A stretch of 64,000 bases of DNA from Pseudomonas sp. ANT_H12B. GTDB lineage: Bacteria; Pseudomonadota; Gammaproteobacteria; Pseudomonadales; Pseudomonadaceae. Below the pieces are notes generated by a model. The model was not told the DNA's origin. It ran no database searches and worked only from the letters and a program-made list of their open reading frames with translations. Within the stretch, counting starts at the first letter, position 1. Each line of letters opens with the position of its first letter. The DNA lies in NCBI RefSeq assembly GCF_008369325.1, contig NZ_VOBI01000003.1, positions 1 to 64,000 on the forward strand, written 5' to 3'. This document shows, piece by piece, positions 44,393 to 53,598 of the stretch. The position numbers were made by a program, and so were the translations under genes.

Positions 44393-45835
44393 ATGCAGCT
44401 TAAAGACACCCAGTTGTTCCGCCAGCAAGCCTTTATCGATGGCGCTTGGGTTGATGCGGACAATGGTCAGACGATCAAGGTCAACAACCCGGCAACGGGC
44501 GAAATTCTGGGCACTGTGCCGAAAATGGGCGCTGCCGAAACCCGCCGTGCCATCGAAGCCGCTGACAAAGCGCTGCCGGCCTGGCGTGCACTGACCGCCA
44601 AGGACCGTGCGAACAAATTGCGTCGCTGGTTCGAACTGATCATCGAGAACCAGGACGACCTGGCTCGCCTGATGACCCTGGAGCAGGGCAAGCCATTGGC
44701 CGAAGCCAAGGGCGAAATCGTTTACGCCGCTTCCTTTATCGAGTGGTTCGCCGAAGAAGCCAAGCGCATCTACGGTGACGTGATTCCGGGTCACCAGCCA
44801 GACAAGCGCCTGATCGTGATCAAGCAGCCAATCGGTGTGACCGCTGCAATCACCCCGTGGAACTTCCCGGCCGCGATGATCACCCGTAAAGCCGGCCCGG
44901 CCCTGGCCGCCGGTTGCACCATGGTGCTCAAGCCTGCTTCGCAAACCCCGTTCTCCGCGTTCGCCCTGGCTGAATTGGCCCAGCGTGCAGGCATTCCTGC
45001 TGGCGTGTTCAGTGTTGTGTCCGGCAGCGCCGGCGATATCGGCAGCGAGCTGACCAGCAACCCGATCGTGCGTAAATTGTCCTTCACCGGCTCGACCGAA
45101 ATCGGCCGTCAGCTGATGGCCGAGTGCGCCAAGGACATCAAGAAAGTCTCGCTGGAACTGGGTGGTAACGCGCCGTTCATCGTGTTCGACGACGCGGACC
45201 TGGATAAGGCCGTCGAAGGCGCGATCATTTCCAAGTACCGCAACAACGGCCAGACCTGCGTCTGCGCCAACCGTCTGTACATTCAGGATTCGGTCTACGA
45301 CGCGTTCGCCGAGAAGCTGAAGGTGGCTGTGTCCAAGCTCAAGATCGGCAACGGTCTGGAAGAAGGCACCACCACTGGCCCGCTGATCGACGAAAAAGCC
45401 GTGGCCAAGGTTCAAGAGCACATTGCTGACGCCGTCAGCAAAGGCGCAACCGTGCTGTCCGGTGGCAAGAGCATGGAGGGCAACTTCTTCGAGCCGACCA
45501 TCCTGACCAACGTGCCGAAGAACGCTGCCGTGGCCAAGGAAGAAACCTTCGGTCCATTGGCGCCGTTGTTCCGTTTCAAAGACGAAGCCGAAGTGATCGC
45601 GATGTCGAACGACACCGAGTTCGGTCTGGCCTCGTACTTCTATGCTCGCGACCTGGGTCGTGTGTTCCGTGTGGCTGAAGCCCTGGAATACGGTATGGTC
45701 GGCGTCAACACCGGGCTGATCTCCAACGAAGTCGCGCCGTTCGGCGGCATCAAGGCCTCGGGCCTGGGCCGTGAAGGCTCCAAGTACGGCATCGAAGATT
45801 ATCTGGAAATCAAATACCTCTGCCTGGGCATCTAA
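44393..45835 (+). CDS. gabD: Succinate-semialdehyde dehydrogenase GabD
   Basis: 480 residues of the NAD(P)-dependent aldehyde dehydrogenase superfamily. The nucleotide site (FTGSTEIGRQLM), the catalytic Glu in SLELGGNAPFIVFD and the catalytic Cys in NNGQTCVCANRLYIQ are all present. It oxidises succinate semialdehyde to succinate, the second step of GABA breakdown. ATG 44393 has AAGGAAAG upstream. gabT follows after a 177-base gap. Confidence 0.96.
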   Translation: MQLKDTQLFRQQAFIDGAWVDADNGQTIKVNNPATGEILGTVPKMGAAETRRAIEAADKALPAWRALTAKDRANKLRRWFELIIENQDDLARLMTLEQGKPLAEAKGEIVYAASFIEWFAEEAKRIYGDVIPGHQPDKRLIVIKQPIGVTAAITPWNFPAAMITRKAGPALAAGCTMVLKPASQTPFSAFALAELAQRAGIPAGVFSVVSGSAGDIGSELTSNPIVRKLSFTGSTEIGRQLMAECAKDIKKVSLELGGNAPFIVFDDADLDKAVEGAIISKYRNNGQTCVCANRLYIQDSVYDAFAEKLKVAVSKLKIGNGLEEGTTTGPLIDEKAVAKVQEHIADAVSKGATVLSGGKSMEGNFFEPTILTNVPKNAAVAKEETFGPLAPLFRFKDEAEVIAMSNDTEFGLASYFYARDLGRVFRVAEALEYGMVGVNTGLISNEVAPFGGIKASGLGREGSKYGIEDYLEIKYLCLGI

Positions 45836-45837
45836 CT

Positions 45838-46000
45838 AGGCATTGCTTCAAGCGCAAAGGGCACGAGAGCGCTGTCCCTTTGCGCGCTTCAAACGGAATT
45901 TTCTCTGTGGCCGGGAACGCTGTGGCAGTCGATCATCGCATGCTGCCGTAGTTGCCTCCCCGCCGCATTTTCCTTGAACCACGCCGCCCGATGAGCGGTG
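45838..46000 (+). ncRNA. Candidate gabT RNA motif between gabD and gabT
   Basis: A perfect 10-bp hairpin GCGCAAAGGG (45852-45861) / CCCTTTGCGC (45876-45885) opens the spacer, and more partial dyads follow before the gabT ribosome-binding site. A gabT RNA motif upstream of gabT is described for Pseudomonas. Position and genus match; I could not compare with its covariance model, so the identity and limits are tentative. Confidence 0.5.
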
Positions 46001-46012
46001 AATGAGGACTTT

Positions 46013-47290
46013 ATGAGCAAGACTAACGCATCCCTGATGAAACGCCGCGAAGCCGCTGTACCACGCGGTGTTGGTCAGATTCACCCGATCTTCGCCGAGT
46101 CCGCGAAGAATGCCACCGTGACCGACGTTGAAGGTCGTGAGTTCATCGACTTCGCCGGCGGTATCGCCGTGCTGAACACCGGTCACCTGCACCCGAAAAT
46201 CATCGCCGCCGTGACCGCGCAGCTGAACAAGCTGACCCATACTTGCTTCCAGGTATTGGCCTACGAGCCGTACGTCGAGCTGTGCGAAAAAATCAACGCC
46301 AAAGTGCCAGGTGATTTCGCCAAGAAAACCCTGTTGGTGACCACCGGTTCCGAAGCCGTGGAAAACGCCGTGAAAATCGCCCGCGCCGCCACTGGCCGTG
46401 CCGGCGTGATCGCGTTCACCGGCGCTTACCACGGCCGCACCATGATGACCCTTGGCCTGACCGGTAAAGTCGTGCCTTACTCGGCCGGCATGGGCCTGAT
46501 GCCAGGCGGCATCTTCCGCGCGCTGTACCCGAACGAACTGCACGGTGTGAGCATCGACGATTCGATCGCCAGCATCGAACGCATCTTCAAGAACGACGCC
46601 GAGCCGCGTGACATCGCTGCAATCATCATCGAACCGGTTCAGGGCGAAGGCGGTTTCTACGTCGCGCCTAAAGCGTTCATGAAGCGTCTGCGTGAATTGT
46701 GCGACCAGCACGGCATTCTGTTGATCGCTGACGAAGTGCAGACTGGCGCTGGCCGTACCGGCACCTTCTTCGCCATGGAACAGATGGGTGTTGCTGCCGA
46801 CCTGACCACCTTCGCCAAATCCATCGCTGGCGGCTTCCCGTTGGCCGGTGTTTGCGGCAAGGCCGAATACATGGACGCCATTGCTCCAGGCGGCCTGGGC
46901 GGCACTTACGCCGGTAGCCCAATTGCTTGCGCCGCGGCCCTGGCCGTGATGGAAGTGTTTGAAGAAGAACACCTGCTGGACCGCTGCAAGGCAGTCGGCG
47001 AGCGCTTGGTCACTGGCCTCAAAGCCATTCAGGCCAAATACCCGGTGATCGGCGAAGTCCGTGCCCTGGGCGCGATGATCGCGGTCGAGCTGTTCGTCGA
47101 CGGCGACAGCCACAAGCCAAACGCTGCAGCCGTTGCGTCTGTTGTGGCCAAGGCTCGCGACAAGGGTCTGATCCTGCTGTCCTGCGGCACTTACGGCAAC
47201 GTTCTGCGCGTCCTGGTACCGCTGACTTCGCCGGACGAGCAACTGGACAAAGGTCTGGCAATCATCGAAGAGTGCTTCTCGGAGCTTTGA
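46013..47290 (+). CDS. gabT: 4-aminobutyrate aminotransferase GabT
   Basis: 425 residues, class-III PLP aminotransferase. The PLP Lys lies in TTFAKSIAGGFPL (near 268), with the preceding Asp in LIADEVQTGAGRTG. It converts GABA and 2-oxoglutarate into succinate semialdehyde and glutamate and feeds GabD. ATG 46013 has ATGAGGACTTT upstream; an in-frame ATG 15 bases earlier has no such site. A strong terminator follows. Confidence 0.96.
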   Translation: MSKTNASLMKRREAAVPRGVGQIHPIFAESAKNATVTDVEGREFIDFAGGIAVLNTGHLHPKIIAAVTAQLNKLTHTCFQVLAYEPYVELCEKINAKVPGDFAKKTLLVTTGSEAVENAVKIARAATGRAGVIAFTGAYHGRTMMTLGLTGKVVPYSAGMGLMPGGIFRALYPNELHGVSIDDSIASIERIFKNDAEPRDIAAIIIEPVQGEGGFYVAPKAFMKRLRELCDQHGILLIADEVQTGAGRTGTFFAMEQMGVAADLTTFAKSIAGGFPLAGVCGKAEYMDAIAPGGLGGTYAGSPIACAAALAVMEVFEEEHLLDRCKAVGERLVTGLKAIQAKYPVIGEVRALGAMIAVELFVDGDSHKPNAAAVASVVAKARDKGLILLSCGTYGNVLRVLVPLTSPDEQLDKGLAIIEECFSEL

Positions 47291-47325
47291 TTTAAAGTGC
47301 TCCGATGAATGTGTGAGCTGTTCGA

Positions 47326-47353
47326 CAAAAAACCCGCTTCGGCGGGTTTTTTT
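47326..47353 (+). terminator. Rho-independent terminator of gabDT
   Basis: AAAAAACCCGC-ttcg-GCGGGTTTTTTT, 36 bases after the gabT stop. Confidence 0.93.
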
Positions 47354-47430
47354 GTGTCCTGAGAACCCATTGCACTGTTTCGAATGGCCAGCATTGACTA
47401 AGGTACAAGCATTGCAAATGGAGCGTGCAG

Positions 47431-48645
47431 ATGACCGTTGTAGTTTTACCCGCTTCACCGCGTGTGTTGATTGCCGAAGCCGACCCCTGGTCCCGCGACC
47501 TGCTCAAGCAAGTGTTGTTGAATGTGCGCTGTGACGCACGGCCGGATCTGTGTGCCGATGGCCAGCAAGCGCTGGAACTGCTGGCGAAAAATCCTTACGA
47601 CCTGGTGATTGTTGAGTGGGAGTTGCCCGGCGTCGATGGTTTGAATGTCTTGCGCAGTGTCCGTCAGCGCAAACGCAACCCGCCGCTGCCGTTCATTCTG
47701 ATGAGCAGCCGCAATGACAGCGCCAGCGTCCGTGAAGTCTTGCCCTTGGCGCCTTCGGCGTACCTGACCAAACCCCTGAACATGGAAAGCCTGACCCACC
47801 GCCTGAAGGAGTTGCTGCTGAACGCTGGTGAAGAGGTGTCTTGCGAGGCTCCGTCACTGACCCCGGGCATGACCTTGTCGGTGTACCTGGAACGTCGTCG
47901 TGAACTGGCTGACGGTGCGCCGTTGATGACTGACGTGCAGTTGGCGGTCAAACGCAGCCTCAATCCCAACGGCCTGGATTTAACGGTACTGGAAGACGAG
48001 ATCCGCAAAGATCCGCAGATCACCGCCGTGCTCATCGCTGCGGCGAACAGCGCGGCTCAGCATCATGGCACTGCCGCACAAACCTTGTCCCAAGCGCTGC
48101 ACCGTCTCGGCACCGGGCAAAGCATGAACCTGATTCTGGGGCTGGCGCTCAAGCGCAGTGCTCGTCTCAGCGATCCGTTTCTGGCCGACTATGCCGAGCA
48201 CTATTGGGAGTTGTCGCTGCGCACCGCCGAGTATGGCCGGACCCTGGCGCGCTTGCTGGATCTGGATCAGGAGCGCTGCTACTGCGCCGGCATGCTGCAT
48301 CGCTTGGGCGACCTGGCGTTGCTGCGGTGTTTGCAGGAGTGGAAACAGGCCGGCGGTGAGCTGGATGAATGGGAAGAGGTCGGCGATGCATTGGCCGGGT
48401 TCGGTGCGGCCTATGGTTCGGCGCTGCGCACCCGCTGGCGTTTGCCGCTGGAGCTGCGAGAGCTGATTGCGGCGGTCTATCAGCTCGGTGGCGGGGTTTA
48501 CTCCCGCGAAGCGCTGGTGATGAACATGGCCGCGCAAATGGCGCGGCTGACCGAGCACGAGGGCATTGAGGACCTGGCGAAGAGCCGCACGGCAAGGTTG
48601 CTCAAGATTGGTTTGCCAGAGTTGATGCGCTTGCGCAAAAAATAA
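47431..48645 (+). CDS. Response-regulator receiver protein with HDOD domain, altered phosphoacceptor
   Basis: 404 residues: a receiver-like domain (~10-130) and an HDOD domain (~185-385). The residue expected to accept phosphate is Glu62 (VIVEWELPG), not Asp. Other receiver marks are kept, such as the Lys in YLTKPLN. Asp-to-Glu can mimic constant activation, so phosphorylation control may be lost. HDOD domains resemble HD phosphohydrolases but usually lack catalytic metals and act in signalling. ATG 47431 has GGAGCG upstream. It stands alone and is convergent with a diguanylate cyclase gene. Confidence 0.85.
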   Translation: MTVVVLPASPRVLIAEADPWSRDLLKQVLLNVRCDARPDLCADGQQALELLAKNPYDLVIVEWELPGVDGLNVLRSVRQRKRNPPLPFILMSSRNDSASVREVLPLAPSAYLTKPLNMESLTHRLKELLLNAGEEVSCEAPSLTPGMTLSVYLERRRELADGAPLMTDVQLAVKRSLNPNGLDLTVLEDEIRKDPQITAVLIAAANSAAQHHGTAAQTLSQALHRLGTGQSMNLILGLALKRSARLSDPFLADYAEHYWELSLRTAEYGRTLARLLDLDQERCYCAGMLHRLGDLALLRCLQEWKQAGGELDEWEEVGDALAGFGAAYGSALRTRWRLPLELRELIAAVYQLGGGVYSREALVMNMAAQMARLTEHEGIEDLAKSRTARLLKIGLPELMRLRKK

Positions 48646-48659
48646 AATCACCACCATTC

Positions 48660-48692
48660 AATGTGGGAGCGGCGGTGCGGCGATCCCACATT
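48660..48692. repeat. REP-like hairpin between convergent genes
   Basis: AATGTGGGA and TCCCACATT form perfect 9-base arms around a GC-rich loop. It resembles half of a REP and may act as a shared terminator. Confidence 0.55.
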
Positions 48693-48719
48693 GGAATTGT
48701 GTTGGGCCTGAGTTGGGGC

Positions 48720-49709
48720 TCAGGATGAAATGATACGGTTCTTGCCCTGGCGTTTGGCTTCATACATCGCCGCATCCGCGCGGGCAAACAGGCTGTCGAG
48801 GCTTTCGTCCTCGGCAGTGAGGCTGGTCAGGCCCTGGCTGATGGTGATGCCGAACGTCTGGTCGTCATGTCTGAAACTCAATCGCTGAATCTCCCGTTGC
48901 AAGCGCTCGGCCACCTGCATGGCCATGTCTGGCGCACAACCGGGAAACACTGCTGCGAACTCCTCTCCGCCAATTCGCCCGAACACGTCACCGCGACGCA
49001 AAGTCGCGCGGCCACTTTCGGCGATTCGTTGCAGCACGTTGTCGCCTTCCTGGTGACCGTAGGTGTCATTGATCACTTTGAAGTCATCGATGTCCAGCAG
49101 CAGGAACGCCAGCGGCGCGCCGTATTGCCGTGCGTGTTCGAACTCGCGATGGGCACATTCGAAAAAGTGGCGGCGGTTGCTGCTTTCGGTCAGCGCGTCG
49201 GTGGTGGCCAGGCGTTGCAGCTCGGTTTCTATTTGCTTCTTGTCTGTGATGTCTTCGGCGATACCGACGATGATCACCGGCTGCCCCGGCTCGGCCTGAC
49301 GGTTGATGAAACATTTGTCACTGAGCCAGCGCACTTCGCCGTCGGCGGTAATGATCCGGTATTCGCGGTCTTCAACGGCGCCTTTGACCAGCACTTCAGC
49401 CAGGCTGCGTTCGGCATAGTCCAGGTCGTCGGGATAAATGCTGTCGCGCCATTGGTTGTAGTCGGACAGCAGCAGGCCTGCGGAGCGACCGAAAATCCGT
49501 TCATAGGCGGGGCTGACATAGAGCACCTGACGGGATTCCCAGTCGAATGCCCAAAGCACCGCATTGACGCTCACCAGCAGAGCGCTGAACAGCTGTTCGC
49601 GTTCGCTCAAGCGCGCCACTTCGCCTTGGGCATGCATTAGCGCCATCAGCGTTTGCGCGGCCTCGGGCCATTGCGGGAGGGATGAGTCTTGTAGGTTTTT
49701 ATTGACCAT
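48720..49709 (-). CDS. PAS-domain diguanylate cyclase
   Basis: 329 residues: a PAS domain with PAC segment at ~45-165 (LVSVNAVLWAFDWESRQVLYV, then EYRIITADGEVRWLSD), followed by a GGDEF domain. The active site is GGEEF and the inhibitory I-site RRGD lies five residues before it, so the enzyme should make c-di-GMP and be subject to product inhibition. ATG 49709 has GAGATC upstream. It adds to the c-di-GMP inputs that LapD would sense. Confidence 0.9.
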   Translation of the reverse strand: MVNKNLQDSSLPQWPEAAQTLMALMHAQGEVARLSEREQLFSALLVSVNAVLWAFDWESRQVLYVSPAYERIFGRSAGLLLSDYNQWRDSIYPDDLDYAERSLAEVLVKGAVEDREYRIITADGEVRWLSDKCFINRQAEPGQPVIIVGIAEDITDKKQIETELQRLATTDALTESSNRRHFFECAHREFEHARQYGAPLAFLLLDIDDFKVINDTYGHQEGDNVLQRIAESGRATLRRGDVFGRIGGEEFAAVFPGCAPDMAMQVAERLQREIQRLSFRHDDQTFGITISQGLTSLTAEDESLDSLFARADAAMYEAKRQGKNRIISS

Positions 49710-49817
49710 CGACACAGATCTCAAAGGGCGTGCCGCTATTTAGGCTGCGACCACTACATTGCCCGCCGGGGTGGCGAAGTGTCTTTGAGATAGGGGATTT
49801 TGAGCTAAGTTCCGAAG

Positions 49818-49842
49818 GGTGCGCCCGCGAACGGGGCGCACC
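49818..49842 (-). terminator. Probable terminator after the desaturase gene
   Basis: GGTGCGCCC and GGGCGCACC form a perfect 9-bp stem around GCGAACG, 12 bases after the desaturase stop. There is no long T-run, so it could be only a stabilising hairpin. Confidence 0.45.
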
Positions 49843-49853
49843 GATCAACGGCG

Positions 49854-51038
49854 TCAGACAGCGGCTGGGCGCAGGGAGTAGGTTTTCAACTGATCGGCGA
49901 AGTCGCGCAGCGATTGAATCCCGCTGGCTTCGGCTTCGTGTACCCAATCCTTGATGGCGGCCAGCATATCGTGACCATTTGAGCTGGTCTTGACCCAGAT
50001 CTGCTGCAAGGCCAGGCGTTTCTCGTAAATTACCTTCAGCGCCTGACTGTGCTCGAGCATGGTCTGGATGCGAACGTGGTGTTTTTCATCCAGCAGGCTG
50101 GTTTCCCGCGAGAGCAGGCGTTTGGCCCGGTGGAACTGGTGACGGACCGAGTGATCGACCTTTTCCAGCTCTTGTTTGACCAGCGGTGCGATCACCAATT
50201 TGCGGTACTGGGCCATGATCTGGAAGCGGTTGTTGAGGATGGCCATGGCGGTATCCATGTCCAGGTTGCCTTTACCTTCAACCCGGTGGGCGATCGGTGC
50301 AACCCGCTGGACCTTGGCCAGACGCAGGAAACTGAAGACTTGTATCCAGGCCCAACCGAGATCGAACTCCCACTTCTTCACCGACAGTTTTGCCGAGTTA
50401 GGGTAGGTGTGATGGTTGTTATGCAGTTCTTCGCCGCCGATCAGAATGCCCCAGGGCACCAGATTGGTCGCCGCATCGCGGCATTCGAAGTTGCGGTAGC
50501 CGATGGCATGGCCCAGGCCATTGACCACGCCGGCGGCCCAGACCGGGATCCACATCATCTGGACGGCCCAGATGGTGATGCCGATGGTGCCGAACAGCAT
50601 AAGGTCGATAACGCCCATGATCGCCACGCCCAGCAACGGGAAACGGCTGTAGAGGTTGCGTTCGATCCAGTCTTCGGGGCAGTTCTTGCCGTAGATGCGC
50701 AAAGTCTCGGGGTTTTCCGCTTCGGCGCGGTACAGTTCGGCGCCTTTGCGCAGAACGGTGGACAGCCCCTTGATGACCGGGCTGTGCGGGTCATCGACGG
50801 TTTCGCATTTGGCGTGATGCTTGCGGTGGATGGCGGTCCACTCGCGGGTGTTCTGCGCCGTGGTCAGCCACAGCCAGAAGCGGAAAAAATGTTTCAGGCC
50901 AGCATTGAGCTCAAGCGAGCGATGGGCTGAATAACGGTGCAGATAGACCGTGACGCCGACGATAGTCACGTGGGTCATCAGCAGGGTGACTGCCACCAGT
51001 GACCAGGGCGACAAGCCGAGAAAACCTTCGTACCACAT
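49854..51038 (-). CDS. desA: Delta-9 fatty acid desaturase, DesA-like
   Basis: 394 residues. Membrane spans surround three His boxes: HRYSAH near 34-39, HRKHH near 71-75, and HNNHH near 210. This fits acyl-chain delta-9 desaturases that act on phospholipid or acyl-CoA chains and adjust membrane fluidity. The C-terminal ~130 residues are soluble and helical, as in Pseudomonas DesA. The start ATG is at 51038. Confidence 0.87.
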   Translation of the reverse strand: MWYEGFLGLSPWSLVAVTLLMTHVTIVGVTVYLHRYSAHRSLELNAGLKHFFRFWLWLTTAQNTREWTAIHRKHHAKCETVDDPHSPVIKGLSTVLRKGAELYRAEAENPETLRIYGKNCPEDWIERNLYSRFPLLGVAIMGVIDLMLFGTIGITIWAVQMMWIPVWAAGVVNGLGHAIGYRNFECRDAATNLVPWGILIGGEELHNNHHTYPNSAKLSVKKWEFDLGWAWIQVFSFLRLAKVQRVAPIAHRVEGKGNLDMDTAMAILNNRFQIMAQYRKLVIAPLVKQELEKVDHSVRHQFHRAKRLLSRETSLLDEKHHVRIQTMLEHSQALKVIYEKRLALQQIWVKTSSNGHDMLAAIKDWVHEAEASGIQSLRDFADQLKTYSLRPAAV

Positions 51039-51173
51039 AGGCTATTGGGCCCTCGATAAAGAAATAAACAGCCGTTGCATTATCACTGAGCCCGCAGATA
51101 AAACCAGTCGCTCTTTCAGATAAGAGTGGCTGGATGTGTCTTTAACCTATAATTCCATCCTTATTGAAGGGAC

Positions 51174-53111
51174 ATGGACGGCCGAATGTCTGCCACCTAT
51201 CGTGATGCCTTTCGCGCAGCGCTGCTCTACCTGTTGGTTTCCGTCGTCTGGCTGGAGTCCAGTGGCTATTTATTGAACAGTTTATTCGATAGCTCTACTG
51301 ACCTGTTGCGGTGGCAACTGATCAACGGTTACGCCTGGGTGCTGCTCAGTGCCGGGTTGATTTTCCTCGCCCGGGCGCGACTGTTCCGTTGCCTGGGCAT
51401 CGGCGCCAAACTGCGCGAGCGCAATGAGGACCGAGAGCGGTTGCGGCAGGCAGCCGCGGTGTTCGATTGCACTCGCGAAGGCGTGCTGGTCACCGATAAC
51501 CAAGGTTTGATCGTCCATGTAAACCGGGCCTTCATGGCAATTACCGGTTATCAGAGTGAAGAAGTGCTCGGTCAGCGCCCCAGTCTGTTCAAGTCCGGCC
51601 ATCATCCGCCGGCGTTCTACCAGGCAATGTTTGCGTCACTGAACAGCACCGGCGAGTGGAGCGGGGAAATCTGGAATCGCCGCAAAAGCGGCGAGATCTA
51701 CCCGCAATGGCAGACAATCCGCATCATTGACGACGAAATGGGGCGACGCAGCCATTACGTGGCAGTGTTTTCCGATATCAGCGCGATCAAGAATTCCGAA
51801 CACGAGCTGACGCACCTGGCTCACTACGATCCGTTGACCGATCTGCCCAACCGCTTGCTGTTCACCGACCGCACCGAGCAGGCCCTGGCTTCGGCGCAGA
51901 TCCACAAGCGTGGCTGCGCGTTGCTGATGATCGATCTGGATCATTTCAAGATGATCAACGACAGCCTCGGGCATAGCATCGGGGACCAGTTGCTCAAGGG
52001 TGTGGCCGAGCGTTTGAAGGCGATGTTCGGCCCGGGGATCACGCTGGCGCGCCTCGGCGGTGACGAGTTTGCCGTGCTGGCTGAAAGCTGTCCGCAATTG
52101 GTCCACGCTGCGGCGCTGGCCCAGCGGATCATTGATGGCCTCAAGGAGCCGTTCCAGATCGACGGGCATCAGTTGTTCGTCAATGTTAGTGTCGGCATCA
52201 GCCTGTTTCCTGGCGACGCCTTGAGCGCCGAGCAGTTGTTGCGCAACTCCGACTCTGCGCTGTTCAAGGCCAAGAGTGCCGGCCGTAACGGTTATGCCCT
52301 CTACACCGAAGAATTGACCGCCCATGCCCAGCAACGGGTCGAGACGGCATTCGAACTGCGCCGTGCGCTGCAACAGCAGGAGCTGCGGGTGTATTACCAG
52401 CCGGTTCACGACCTCAAGACCAGTCGCCTGATCGGTGTCGAGGCGTTGGTGCGCTGGGAGCATCCGCAGCGCGGGCTGGTGTCTCCGGCAGAATTCATTC
52501 CCATTGCCGAGCGCACCGGTCTGATCGCCGAAATTGATGCCTGGGTGATGCGCCAGGCGTGTGAGCAGATGTGCCAGTGGCAGCGGGCCGGGGTGGTGTT
52601 GTCGTTTGTCGCGGTGAATGTCTCGTCTCGATTGTTCGCCCGCCGTGAGCTGTTTCAACAGGTGGCGAAGGTGCTGCACGAAACCGGGCTTGATCCTGCC
52701 TGTCTGGAGCTGGAGGTCACCGAGAGCGCGGTGATGGACGACCCGGAAGTCGCGCTGGAACAAATGCACAGGTTGCGTGAATTGGGTGTGAGGCTGGCCA
52801 TCGATGACTTCGGCACCGGCTATTCGTCGTTGCTGCGACTCAAGCGTTTGCCGGTGCAGAAGCTCAAGATCGATCAGGGTTTCGTTGCCGGGTTGCCGTG
52901 GGATGAAGATGACGCGGCGATCGTGCGGGTGATCATTGCGTTGGCCCAGAGCATGGGGATGCAGGTTCATGCCGAGGGGATCGAGCAGGTCGAGCAGGCG
53001 GGGTTCCTGCTCGAACACAGTTGCGATCTCGGGCAGGGCTACTGGTTTGGGCGGCCGGTACCGGCGCAGCAGCTGGATTGGGAGCATACACCGCTGATTC
53101 AGCAGCACTGA
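51174..53111 (+). CDS. PAS-GGDEF-EAL c-di-GMP enzyme
   Basis: 645 residues. Two N-terminal membrane spans (~10-30 and ~45-65) are followed by a PAS domain (~95-210, REGVLVTDNQGLIVHVNRAF), a GGDEF domain with intact GGDEF near 290, and an EAL domain with EALVRW near 425 and the loop-6 DFGTGYSS. Both synthesis and breakdown of c-di-GMP are possible. ATG 51174 is used; ATG 51186 is also possible. A repeat element overlaps the stop codon. Confidence 0.9.
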   Translation: MDGRMSATYRDAFRAALLYLLVSVVWLESSGYLLNSLFDSSTDLLRWQLINGYAWVLLSAGLIFLARARLFRCLGIGAKLRERNEDRERLRQAAAVFDCTREGVLVTDNQGLIVHVNRAFMAITGYQSEEVLGQRPSLFKSGHHPPAFYQAMFASLNSTGEWSGEIWNRRKSGEIYPQWQTIRIIDDEMGRRSHYVAVFSDISAIKNSEHELTHLAHYDPLTDLPNRLLFTDRTEQALASAQIHKRGCALLMIDLDHFKMINDSLGHSIGDQLLKGVAERLKAMFGPGITLARLGGDEFAVLAESCPQLVHAAALAQRIIDGLKEPFQIDGHQLFVNVSVGISLFPGDALSAEQLLRNSDSALFKAKSAGRNGYALYTEELTAHAQQRVETAFELRRALQQQELRVYYQPVHDLKTSRLIGVEALVRWEHPQRGLVSPAEFIPIAERTGLIAEIDAWVMRQACEQMCQWQRAGVVLSFVAVNVSSRLFARRELFQQVAKVLHETGLDPACLELEVTESAVMDDPEVALEQMHRLRELGVRLAIDDFGTGYSSLLRLKRLPVQKLKIDQGFVAGLPWDEDDAAIVRVIIALAQSMGMQVHAEGIEQVEQAGFLLEHSCDLGQGYWFGRPVPAQQLDWEHTPLIQQH

Positions 53112-53180
53112 TCGTTCCGACGCTCCAGCGTGGGAATGTCGCACTGGATGCATTCCCGCGCAGAGCATGGGAGCGATCAG
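53108..53180. repeat. Palindromic repeat, GATCGTTCC family, longer form
   Basis: CTGATCG at the left and CGATCAG at the right enclose two partial hairpins containing GACGCTCCAGCGTGGGAATG and CATTCCCGCGCAGAGCATGG. The left end overlaps the stop codon of the upstream gene. Confidence 0.75.
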
Positions 53181-53225
53181 CTTGAAATCCCTCGCAAGCC
53201 CTTATCCCGTCAGATAATCGTTTCT

Positions 53226-53261
53226 AGTTATATAAACATTCTTAAATAGTCTTTTTAAGAA
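53226..53261 (+). promoter_or_regulatory. AT-rich dyad in the oscA promoter region
   Basis: TTCTTAAA-tagtctt-TTTAAGAA is a perfect 8-base dyad preceded by GTTATATAAACA, in a marked AT-rich stretch 85 bases before oscA. Its position and base composition suit a CysB-type binding region, but no exact consensus is claimed. Confidence 0.4.
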
Positions 53262-53345
53262 TATCTGCGCCTATCTACTATTGCCCTCACGCCGCAAGCA
53301 GTGCCGCCCACTGCCTGGCAATCTCTCAGTTGAAGGAGCAGCACT

Positions 53346-53528
53346 ATGAGCGCATCTCTACGTAGCGTTGACGGTCAAGACGAAGCAACCATCTTGCGTG
53401 AGATCCAGAGCGCTTTGCGCGACCTGCGGTTTGGCGCCGTGGAAATCACCGTGCACAACGCGCAGGTGGTCCAGATCGAACGCAAAGAAAAATTCCGTTT
53501 GCAGAACCCGAGCAACAAACCGAGCTAA
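53346..53528 (+). CDS. oscA: OscA, small protein for organosulfur use (DUF2292)
   Basis: 60 residues (EIQSALRDLRFGAVEITVHNAQVVQIERKEKFR, of which the last strand is the DUF2292/YezD core). OscA was described in Pseudomonas as needed for growth on organosulfur compounds, upstream of sulfate-transport genes, and here too it lies 70 bases before sbp. GAAGGAGCAGC precedes its ATG. Its molecular role is not known to me. Confidence 0.85.
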   Translation: MSASLRSVDGQDEATILREIQSALRDLRFGAVEITVHNAQVVQIERKEKFRLQNPSNKPS

Positions 53529-53598
53529 AAAACCGGCAACCCGATTCCACAAACCATAAGAAAAAGCCAACACAATCAGAATTCCAGGAGCTTTCACC

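Noticed and set aside
45848..47458. 536-codon minus-strand frame opposite gabT
   Set aside because: It is an antisense shadow of a highly conserved enzyme, with a His/Gln/Gly-rich sequence lacking domains.
51636..53168. 510-codon minus-strand frame opposite the PAS-GGDEF-EAL gene
   Set aside because: It is antisense to intact GGDEF and EAL motifs and no family was recognised.
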